From positions 34,185,279-34,249,278 of the forward strand of contig OZ038434.1 in the NCBI GenBank assembly GCA_964036275.1: DNA of 64,000 bases, written 5' to 3'. Below are positions 54,801 to 64,000 of this stretch, piece by piece. This stretch comes from Litoditis marina. Taxonomy: Eukaryota; Nematoda; Chromadorea; Rhabditida; Rhabditidae. Each line of letters begins with the position of its first letter. Position 1 is the first letter of the stretch. A program made the position numbers and the translations under genes. The notes beneath the pieces are model-generated. The model saw only the letters and a list, made by a program, of their open reading frames with translations, was not told the origin of the DNA and ran no database searches.

Positions 54801-57800
54801 CGAACCCATCAACGTGAGTTTCATTGATTAAGCTATTGTAACTTGTAAATTTGAGTTCTCCGAGTCTTAAAGAAGGACGATTATGTGGATCAATCCTGTG
54901 TCAACGGTCCTTTAAACTGCAATTGAAAAATGTATTGCAGTTTAAAGCACTGAAGCGTTGCGATTGGACCACATAATCATCCTTTTTTAACAGTGATATC
55001 ATTTTGTATTTGGCAAGTAATTTCCATACTGATATAGTCTGTTTCACGCAACAATAGCCCTCTACAGTGAGATTATTAAACTTTTAAGTGAATTTTCAAT
55101 ATCCTGTAGGTATTGTAAATAGCTTAAACTTCGCGATTTTGTTTTCCACATTAGTTACTACAAGCATAGAAAACAGTAAATCTGAAATTATGTTTGTTGG
55201 CTAGATAAATGCCCATGAATATTCGACAGATTACTGTAGAAAGTCATCGATTGGTGAAACGAACTATAGCTGTCTCGCCATACTGCAGTGAGGTGTGATT
55301 AGTAAGGTCAGGATCCTGTTGTCACAGTTCAAAAAAAAATTGGATTGTGTTTTTAACATAATTATATTTTATGATCTATTGATTTTTCAGGGAGTGCGCG
55401 CCTTCGGCGGTAGTCTGACCTCTGGCCAGCCGGTCATTAGACAACAACCCCTGACACAACAGCCACACGTGACACCTATATGTACATACTGTCATGTCGC
55501 GTGAGTTTTATAATATAGAGAGTGAAAATATCCGATTTGTAGTTTGATCCGCATTTCGCCCGAAATATGACGGGATCAAATTACAAACGCTGTGGAATTT
55601 GAAAACAGTGAACCCCATAGTTTCACAGGCGATTCAGATTATCACCAGACTTATAAGATGGTTTTTAATGGTTGTCTCATTTGGGTAAATTTAGAGGGTC
55701 AAAAGATAGGCGAGATGGTCTCAAACGATTCGCACTGCTACTTTTGTTTTTACAACCCGTTTATCTGGTTAGAAATCTTCCCAGTTTTTTCCGTATCTCG
55801 ACAGCACACGTGTGAAGACGGTCGTTATAGTGTTTCTGTTTTTGTATGTTCTATATCAATTCAATACAAAAAGGTGCATATTTTTTGTCGTGTCAGATGT
55901 CATAACTTTCTGATTTTCTAATATTATATAATAATATAATATATTTTAGATCATATCACAAAAACAAACTAAATTCATTTTGTAATAATTTCAGGTTCCC
56001 GAACGAAGCCGGACTTCAAGTTCACGAGCTGAGGTGTAGCAAGCGGCTGGAAGGAGAGAAGGTTGGTTTATAAAGTTTTTTCTCAAATTAAGGTTTAAAG
56101 TAGAACTGTAACTAGTTTTAATCGTTTAATAATAGTTCGTTAAAGTACAAGTACTCGCATCATTTAATTGTACAACCGTGCCACCGTTTTTGACAGTCTG
56201 GTCGCTAGAATTTGCTGAGTAAACAAAACACCTCTGTGTCGGACTTTTGTTCAAAGATGAATCACAGTCTGTTCAAATGCTCTAAATAGAGCCATTTTCC
56301 CTTTAAAATACCTAAACACGCAAATCGGGTCACATTCACAGAACTGTCTCGAATTGACAAAGATGAGCTATTTTTGGAAGTATAAGTTGGAAATTTACGC
56401 TTTTAATGCGTTCATACTTTTTTCACGCTTCAACTGCAAAGTATGAACGTAGCCTTTGATAACAACTATTTATACAAATCTCATATTCCTCATGTTAAGG
56501 CTGCACGAATAGACGTAGCTTCGCTTCCTTAACTTACTATTCAACAACTAAACTTAGTAAACCAAACTCAATAAACTAAACTTAATATTCTTAAAGAAGG
56601 ACGATTATGTGGACCAATCCCGTGTCAACGGTCCTTTAATCTGCAATAGAAAAATGTATTGCAGTTTAAAGGACTGAAGCGTTGCGATTGGAGCACATAA
56701 TCGTCCTTCTTTAAACGAAACTTAATATTCACCTTTTCAGGCGGCGCGAATGGACGTGGCTCAGGCCTCTTCATCGTCCGCCTTTTCCGCCCCTCCCGCC
56801 GACATTTCCGACAACAGCGCGCGGCATCCGCTGAAGCGCCGGCTACTGGCCGCCGTCGCCGCCGAACAGGAGGCCAATATGGCCAAGTTGGCGCGAAAGG
56901 TAGACTTTTGGAGGTTTTATCAGGATTTCGTAAAGTATTTGCTACACTTTGGCAGTTTGTGTTTATGCGAAGTTTTTCATAGTTTTTTAATCAGAATCTT
57001 ATCGGTTGTACTGACTTTTAAGCTTGGCTTGGCAATTATGAAAGTTGTAACGAATGGATTTGATTGATTTATTGTGGTTTTAGGATTCTGGAGAGATCAT
57101 TGTGGTTGGTGAGACGAAGGCCGCCAAGGATCACGGGGAACATGCTTTCCACGTGCCACCCGCACTGCCACGACGGTCAGTTAGAGAGTTATAGTGAAAT
57201 GCTAGTAACATCTAATATCACGTTTTGCTATGGAAATGTCGCTCATGTTTCGCAACGTTTTACGTGACTCACGTGTTAGGTTGCGACCGTTCAAACCGTG
57301 ATTATCGATGAAGTGCGGTGTCTGAGATTGAAGGCTCAGTCGATATGCATGATTCACATATGTGTCTTTGACACCTCCCTTAGCCGCGTGATATAAAAAC
57401 AGCGTTTTTCAACTTTATCATCTTTTATTCATTTCAGAGCCACTGTAGCGACTTTTCCGGTAGTTGCGCATTCCGCATTTGCTGTCCCATCGACTACTTC
57501 CCTGCCGCCGACACAGTCCCAGCAGAACCAGCAGCCGCTGATTACGGCGCCACCAGCACCGCAGACCCAATTGACACCCTCGTTTGGAGCAGCACATCCA
57601 ACTGCTTTCACGCAGGTAGGGTTGATGAAACATTTGTTTCGGATTTCAAAAAACAGCAAGTGGTTCATAACAAAATCTGATGACGAATACGTGAAAGACA
57701 AAGATCGAGACGAAAACAAAAGGGATATCGGAGCAATGTCCTTAACTCGGAGACATGGAAGAAGAACGGAAAATTTGATAATTTCGACAACATGACTCTC

Positions 57801-59262
57801 AATCCCGCTCAGCGTCCTCTTGGCGCCAAGAAAACCTTCACACAACACCAAGTTATTCCGGAAATAGATTGTGTTGTATTCTTTGATTTTATGTGCGTAC
57901 AGATAGTTCCAATCTGTTGCAGGTTGTCTCGCGAGCCGCAGCTCCCCAACCCGCTGTCATTGTACCGCAGCCGACCCCAGTTTCTGTGGCGGTGAATTCG
58001 GCTGGCACCACCGCGTCCTTCCTGCCACCCGCATCGATCAAGGCCGAACCGAAACGAGAGTCGGGCGAGGAGGAGGTTGGTATACTTTTAATAATAATAA
58101 TAATAATTCGGTATACTTACAGTTTAGCCGATATTACTGCTTGAACGGTAGATTATGACCGATGTTTTCCTGTGAAGTACTTGGAGAAAATTTCTTTATC
58201 ATCTGTGAAGAGGCCTTTTCAATTGAGTGTCGATGGAAAGAATGTGGTAAAATGAGTTTCGACGCCTTTCCAGAACATTCCAGTTATCAAATGTCACAAA
58301 AACATGGAGTTTGATTGTGTTGATTGCAAACACCAGTAAGGTCCGACTGAGCGACAAAAAGTAGTCCGTTTTTAGCTTCAAACACGTGAAAATTGATGAT
58401 TTCGCACCAAAATCAGAGAAATTCTACCGTTTTCATCAGAAAAGTAGTCCGTTTTTCGAATTTTTCTGACTATTCGGACAACTTGGTATATGGTTGATTG
58501 TGATTCAAGTATCATTCGCAGGTACACAACCCGTTCTCGATGAAGGACCTCGTACTGACTGGCAGTCTGGATCGACCGTACACTCTGGTTCTGTCGGAGG
58601 GCAGCAAGATGGCCAACCCGGACACGCTGAGAAAGTTGGTTATTGATTTATTTATTGATCTACATTCAAAGATCAAAAAGAAAGTCAGTTGTTTTGTTAT
58701 TTGTTGATTGTTCTGTCGGGAGGAAGCAAGATCGCCGACTGGACCACGCTGGTATAGTTGGTTATCTACCAAACATACTCCAGTAATGTTGTTTACCGTT
58801 CTTCATCCGTCAAACTCGGAAAATTATGACAATTTTCCGGTCCAAAACTGAGAAGATTTCTTCTGGGTGTAGCTGGTAGCAGCCATCTTGCTACCAGGGG
58901 TACCTCCGCACCAAGTCCGCAACTCCTCCGCTCAGTCCCGCCCTCAGTCTCGTCCACTGAATGCATCCTACCACAGCGTTGGAGCCTTGAGCCTTTTCTT
59001 CTTTTTCTATAGTCATCGATCGATCTCTCTTTTCCAATTGGTCCCGTTGCACATTTTGTGTAGAATGAATAAAATAAATAAATACTAAAAACGTGATTTC
59101 AGTGCGCGTAACCGCGGCCGCAACATCACCAGCGAGACGTTTGTCTGCATGCATCGAGCACAGCCGATGTTCGTGGAACAGAAGGGGAACCAGGGGAACC
59201 TCAGCATGTACAGCAACTGGCATCAGGTACGGTATTTTCGTTCTCTCTCTCTCTCTCCCTTT

Positions 59263-59355
<93 letters not shown>

Positions 59356-62300
59356 CTCAGTCAGGGACTCTGGGGTATGTACAGCAACTGGCATCAGATA
59401 CGGTATTCACTTGTATCACGGCATCAGGTATGGTTTTTTCACGTTTTTCTCTTCTTTCTCAACTCGGGTTCCACGTGTTTTCACGTTGCACGGTTTTGAT
59501 CTCACGTTTTTGCGCATTCGAAAGTCAGATTACCGGTTTATGTACGTGTTAATAGGTATCAGGTACTGCCTATAGTTGAACAGTAGGCGGACAGTTTTCA
59601 CCACGTAAAAACTGTTTTCACCACGTAAAAACCACGTAATTTGTCTCTGTTTTCACCACGTAAAAACCACGTAATTTGTCTCTGTTTTCACCACGTAAAA
59701 ACCACGTAATTTGTCAGACTTTTGTCAGAAGCATAATAAGATTTACTATTTACAGGTTTCTGTGAACGAGGCCGACTCAAAGCTGAATCTGTTGTTCATG
59801 GGAATGTGTTCGCCAAAGTCACGGACAGGTAACTTTTTTCTATTTTAATAATGTCTTATTTCTATGTTGTTTTTGTTGTTGACGATGGAGGATTGATATA
59901 TGCCTAAGCGTAGCAAAACTACTGAACTACTAGCGAAACCTCAAGTTACAGTTCACAGTATGATTTTCGGTTGATTGGGATTCAACTAAAAACACCCATA
60001 AAGGTGTAAGTTTGAGTCTCTGTACAGAGATGTGATTTGCGTTTGGTAACTGTTGACAGCCTATTTTTCTACATTCAGGTGTTCATCCGTTTTGGAAGTA
60101 TACGGTAGCGAATCGAGAGATGGGCAACTACAAGATGACACATTCTTCGTTCTGGGAAATCAGTCAGAAGGTCAGATTTTAATAGTTCTAAGGACCTTTC
60201 ATGCATAGCTACTCTTTGTTTTGTATTCTGAAGCTCTTTTGATTGAGTTCATTCCCATCCGAACGTTCTCAAAATGCCAGTTAAACTTTCTGAATTATGT
60301 CATTTGTTTTGGCAGTTTCGTGATCATTTTGAGCATAAAAGGCACTAGCAACATGGAACTTGGAAGGAAGTTGGATTCTCTCTAAGAATCGTTAAATCTC
60401 TGATTGTACATGGAAATCGGTGAAAATTCTGTCATTCTCACAATTTTCACTCGGGTGGCTGGTGAACGTGAATTGTTCAGTTGCGTCTACGCCAGCTGGC
60501 TGAGGTTGATGCTACGCCAATAAAGATGGAGGAAGATCAGACTATGGACTCGAAAAACGCTCCGACGCTAGCGCAAAAGTTCGAGGTTGGTTACGTTTTG
60601 TGGGAGAACTTTAGCTGTGTACCTAGTGGCAACCAGCAAAAACTCATTCAGAAATAAAACTCATTAAAGTATATCTCATTCAAAAATAAATCTCATTAAG
60701 TACATGAACGTAGAGAAAAGCAAAAATCAACTTTCAAATTTTTTGGCTTTTCGGAATTCCTGACTAAAAATAAGTTGATGAGTTTCAATTCTCAATGAGT
60801 TTTCCAGTAATGAGTTTGAATGAGTTTTCCCTTGTGCCTACCTAGTTTACAGTTATCATTTTTTGGTTCATGTCGCTGTCGCGACTCCGAAAAAAGAGTA
60901 GATGGGTGAATTTGTTGGCGATTGAACATGTGACTTTGCTAAGTTTTGAGAGAGCGAAATTGTGGAGAGGATGTACTCTCGAATTTTGCGAAAAAGCACG
61001 CCTATTAAACGGGAATCGTGAATATATATCCATACACCAGTAAAGTTGTCCGAATAGTCAAAAAACTTCCAAAAACGGACCACTTTTTCGCCGAAAAGAA
61101 GAAAATCGGTCTACTTTTGATGGAAAAATCATAAATTTTCATGTGTTCACATCTAAAAACGGACTACTTTTTGTGGCTTAGTTGGACTTTACTGGTATTT
61201 TTATATATCTCCCTTTTCAGATAAAATGCGACGAGATTGAGAGGAGTGCTAGATCAGAGTTCGACGCCGAGCGACCCACTTCGTCACAGAGCTTTCGAGA
61301 CATAGAGAAGAAAGAGTGAGTTCGGTTCGGTTCATCGGTGACCACAAAGTTTCCCGACTCAATGGTCAGTACGACCTCCCCCCTCTAGCAAATAGAAATT
61401 CGCCGAAAAACATGTTTTATGTTGCCAAATTTCGTGAAAATTCATCGAAAATTACAAAAATTCGCCGTATTTTGCACTTTTTCTGCCCCTGCGGGGCATT
61501 TACGACCCCCCCCCCCCTAAAAATATTGCACGGCGTCCAACCTGTTGTCACCCCTGGTTCGGTTCAGTTGTGCTATTTGGTTATTTCAATTGTACTTTAG
61601 ATGTGAAAGCATTGGTCATGTTTTGAAAAATTGGTTTTTTCAGACCAATGGTGCTCAGAGTAATCTTCTTGATCACAAATTAACTCACAGAGGCTTCTAA
61701 ATTCCACAGTTATACTTCAATCTTACACAATACTTAAGTATTGTAGAACTTGTTATTATTATTATATTATTTTTATTATTATACATAGTTCGTTAATTCA
61801 TTTCAGACCGGCGACCAGTGTGCCCTCAGGCGAGGACGCCTTTGAGTTCTCGGCGAGCCCCCCGCGTCCGGCCACCGCTGGTAGCAAGAAGGTCGACCCT
61901 GTTATAGGGGGACACCGGACCGATGAGGTTGGTGGAGATTGATTTTTGGTATTATGTACTGGAAACTGTTCAGTTTTCAGTTTCAATGATAGTTAGTGCA
62001 AGTTCAACGTGCAATAGGTGTAGCCTCATTTTTGTGAATAGATATATTCTATTCTATCACAAGGTAGTATAGGCATGCACCAGTAAGGTCTGACTGAGCG
62101 AAAAAAAGTAATCCGTTTGCAGATGTAAACACGTGAAAATTAAGGATTTTCCATTAAAGGTAGACCGATTTTCATCTTTTTAGCCGAAAAGTAGTCCGTT
62201 TTCCGAATTTTTCTGACTATTCGGACAACCTTGCTGGTGTATGAGTGTAGGATATATAGGACACTTGAATATTCGATTGATAAGTCGTATAACGGAAGAA

Positions 62301-64000
62301 AAACATGTATTGCGTGTTTGCTGTTCCACCTGAATACAGCATCCCCTCTCTTTCCTTCCAGTTTCATACTCAACAACAACTACAGGTCTACGTCTACGTG
62401 CGCGGACGCGGCCGGGGGCGTTACGTCTGCGATCGATGCGGCATCCGGTGCAAGAAGCCCAGCATGCTCAAGAAACACATCAAGTGAGTATCCGATTAAT
62501 CTTCAAATCGTAATGTTTTTCAACACTGCTGATTAAATACCTTCTGGTTACTCGTGAAACGTGGGATTTATTATGGTAACGAGCAACTAGTGTTTTTCCG
62601 ATGTGGGTGCGAAAAAGTAGGAAACTGTAGATTGTTCGGCGCAATGAAATGCTAATCGTTGAAGTTTCGTATAAACATACACCAGTAAAGTTGTCCCAAT
62701 AGTCAGAAAAGTTCGTGGAACGGACTAGGGTTGTTAAACTCGAAAGTCGACTCGACTCGAAAAAACTCGAAAATTTTCGTGAGTCGAACTCGAAAACTCG
62801 AAATTTCTCAAAACTCGAAAACTCGAAAACTCGAAATTTTCCCAAACTCGACAACTCGAAAATTCGAAATTTTGAATGCGAAAACTCGAAAATCAAAATT
62901 TTGAACTCGATTAACAATCCTAGAACGGACTACTTTCACGCCGGAACTAAGAAAATCGGTCTACTTCTGATGGAAAAATCATAAATTCTCACGTGTTCAC
63001 ATCTGAAAACGGACTAGCTTCGGTCGCTTAGTCAGACCTTACTGGTGTTTGCGTATAAAATTTCCAGTTTGTATGCAAGTACCCAACTTGGTCGATTTTC
63101 AGATCTCATACGGATGTGCGGCCGTTCAAGTGTCGGCAGTGCAACTTCTCGTTCAAAACGAAGGGAAACCTGACAAAGCATCTCAGCTCGAAGACTCATC
63201 GCCGGAAAGTGCAACAGGGTACGATTCGGAATCGTGAAAGTCTCAAACTCTACGCTATTAAGCCAAAACTAGGTACTCGATTCTTGCTCAAACTCAAGCA
63301 GAAACTCGCCCAATCAATCCTACACAGCTAAACCCCTTTTAAGCAAAGTTCAAGCTGGAGTGCGTACAGTATTATGTATTGGGTTCCTAGCTCATTAATT
63401 TTTATGAGCTGATCTATTATTGATTTTTATCCACTTCCGTTCAGGTGGCGACGACAGTGACGGAGAGGATCGACTAGAGATCGCGACGCCAGACGACGAG
63501 AGAATGGACGAGTCTGAGGAACGAAACGGCATGGACGATGGACAATCCTGGTAGGTGTTCTGAGACATGAGAGGAGGTTTCACGTGTGTTTTCAAGTGAA
63601 TAGATTGATTCTGGTAGGTCAAGAGAGATTAGACGGTTCACGTGTCACGTGTTTTTCATGAATATGTTGGTGTCTCGGAATGAGCAGAGTAGGGACAGAT
63701 ATATTAGAGGTGTCACGTGTTTCACGTTAGTATCTTGGTGTTACGTATGTTACGTAACATGGACATATGTATTAAATGCATTTCTAAGGTTCCAGGTCAT
63801 GTTTTGACGGCGAATTGTCTTGTTGATTACTCGTTTGCTGACAGCTGATCAAAACTGTTCAGTTTCATAGGAAGACTGGTGGAAAAATCTTTAAAAAAAT
63901 GCTAAAAATGAGTTGTTAACGTTTCTCTTTTTGCAGCAGTTCTGACGAGGAAGACGATCACATGAATATGATGGACGAAATGGAGGATTATCCCTTCAAG
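45865..64000 (+). CDS. sma-9: Schnurri-type zinc-finger protein, SMA-9 orthologue (5' part; 26 exons, 989 codons in window)
   Basis: Exons: 45865-45996, 50485-50575, 50773-50960, 51231-51341, 51551-51662, 53057-53181, 53437-53595, 53971-54052, 54737-54813, 55391-55500, 55995-56061, 56741-56899, 57084-57175, 57438-57615, 57923-58075, 58522-58634, 59103-59226, 59756-59828, 60079-60170, 60481-60585, 61221-61315, 61807-61927, 62362-62483, 63103-63218, 63445-63550, 63937 to the edge. Phases agree throughout. Residues 1-270 are Gln/Ala-rich. A C2HC finger lies near 391-411 (CTYC ... H-x3-C). The paired C2H2 fingers start near 876 and 904: [17 protein letters not shown], then [17 protein letters not shown] with H-x5-H. 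An acidic SSDEEDD run follows, the arrangement of the Schnurri family. In C. elegans SMA-9 is a nuclear cofactor of the Sma/Mab BMP pathway controlling body size and mesoderm fate, acting with SMAD proteins. IKAEP and IKMEE match the SUMO consensus. The gene runs off the right edge. Confidence 0.93.
45997..50484. other. Intron 1 of the sma-9 gene (4.5 kb)
   Basis: Holds fragments of the CAGTAATGTCC/GGACAA element at 46,027-46,165 and 47,093-47,235 and a G run at 47,310-47,319. It also holds a 'gcgaccccc' repeat cluster at 46,890-47,040 and otherwise unremarkable sequence. Its size makes it the most likely place for internal enhancers. Confidence 0.6.
46027..46165. mobile_element. MITE with CCAGTAAngTC/GGACAA ends, diverged copy
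   Basis: 'ctccagtaatgtccgaatat' to 'ctattcggacaaatttactc'. Relatives are at 58,328, 61,031, 62,079 and 62,681 in later introns. Confidence 0.6.
53380..53436 (+). other. Possible 5' extension of sma-9 exon 7
   Basis: The frame of exon 7 stays open upstream and reads [20 protein letters not shown], which looks like coding sequence. A CTCTAAG acceptor at about 53,369 would use it, but needs a different phase from exon 6. Either an unseen small exon precedes it or the shorter exon 7 is used. Confidence 0.35.
54867..54990. mobile_element. TTAA-type MITE in sma-9 intron 9
   Basis: 'ttaaagaaggacgattatgt' ... 'cacataatcatccttttttaa'. Confidence 0.85.
56591..56714. mobile_element. TTAA-type MITE in sma-9 intron 11
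   Basis: Near-perfect palindrome ending 26 bp before the exon 12 acceptor. It is inserted between two copies of 'aaacttaatattc', which is part of the exon 12 junction duplication. Confidence 0.85.
58328..58497. mobile_element. MITE CCAGTAAGGTC/GGACAA in sma-9 intron 15
   Basis: 'caccagtaaggtccgactga' to 'ctattcggacaacttggta'. Contains the two 'aaaaagtagtccgtttt' blocks typical of the family. Confidence 0.75.
59241..59351. repeat. (CT)n microsatellite in sma-9 intron 17
   Basis: About 50 CT units, starting 15 bp after the exon 17 donor and followed by a junction duplicate. Polypyrimidine of this length could affect acceptor choice in the transcript. Confidence 0.9.
59594..59716. repeat. 35-bp minisatellite, about 3.5 copies, in sma-9 intron 17
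   Basis: Unit 'gttttcaccacgtaaaaacc' plus 'acgtaatttgtctct'. Each unit carries two CACGTAA motifs. Confidence 0.85.
61031..61200. mobile_element. MITE CCAGTAAAGTTGTCC family in sma-9 intron 20
   Basis: 'acaccagtaaagttgtccga' to 'gttggactttactggta'. Intact relative of the interrupted copy at 62,681-63,050. Confidence 0.8.
62079..62243. mobile_element. MITE CCAGTAAGGTC family in sma-9 intron 22
   Basis: 'caccagtaaggtctgactga' to 'cggacaaccttgctggtgta'. Confidence 0.8.
62681..63050. mobile_element. MITE CCAGTAAAGTTGTCC family interrupted by an AACTCGA element
   Basis: Outer element 62,681-62,727 and 62,925-63,050, interrupted by 62,728-62,924, which starts 'gggttgttaa' and ends 'ttaacaatc'. 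CTA is present on both sides of the inner element, as expected for a short target duplication. Confidence 0.8.

Noticed and set aside
58891..59575. Long frames of repeated Ser/Leu or Glu/Arg across the CT microsatellite
   Set aside because: They are direct translations of (CT)n in an intron of sma-9 and overlap the true exon 17 in other frames.
62480..62917. 145-residue minus-strand Phe/Ser/Arg-rich frame
   Set aside because: Translation of the AACTCGA simple repeat within a nested transposon.

Overview
This is nuclear DNA of a nematode, most probably a Caenorhabditis species. It is AT-rich, with many small exons, short T-rich TTTCAG splice acceptors, dense short inverted-repeat transposons, and nematode gene families (a transthyretin-like gene, a serpentine chemoreceptor exon). 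A Schnurri-type zinc-finger gene matching nematode sma-9 fills the right-hand third. No ribosomal RNA, confident tRNA, CRISPR or bacterial-type structure is present. All exon structures below were built by hand from open frames, splice sites and phase agreement, without homology searches.

Layout. 1-9,000: mostly repeats, with pieces of minus-strand genes (a chemoreceptor exon at 3,065-3,274; an unrecognised exon at 5,527-5,776) and a possible gene end at 2-181. 9,161-12,843: a five-exon bZIP gene of C/EBP type on the plus strand. 12,150-22,966 and 23,270-32,356: a direct tandem duplication of about 10 kb. Each unit starts inside the bZIP gene's last intron, so the second unit carries only a stranded last exon of that gene. 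Each unit holds one complete 11-exon gene for an unrecognised single-pass membrane protein (441 and 445 aa) with signal peptide, Cys-bearing ectodomain, Thr-rich stalk and basic tail. 33,573-34,835: a three-exon transthyretin-like secreted protein. 36,460-36,765: a 45-bp minisatellite. 37,540-45,860: C/T-rich and CpG-bearing DNA that probably includes regulatory sequence of the next gene. 45,865-64,000 and beyond: at least 26 exons (989 codons in the window) of the sma-9/Schnurri gene, with a Gln-rich N-terminal half, a C2HC finger, and the paired C2H2 fingers followed by an acidic stretch typical of the family.

The structure most worth a second look is a recurring pattern. Short stretches spanning an exon-intron junction (exon end plus splice site) are repeated once or twice, in degenerate form, in the neighbouring intron. 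I found this at seven sma-9 junctions, at the bZIP first exon, at the chemoreceptor exon (three copies) and at the transthyretin-like gene (exon 2 and the stop-codon region). Some copies keep working-looking splice sites and others have lost them, so the window looks like a series of snapshots of splice-junction birth and decay.

The two tandem units also act as natural before/after pairs for transposon insertions: a TTAA-targeted MITE, a 1.77-kb composite insertion with nine TGACGTCA sites and a 201-bp-arm foldback, and a 505-bp tandem repeat of a tRNA-like element.
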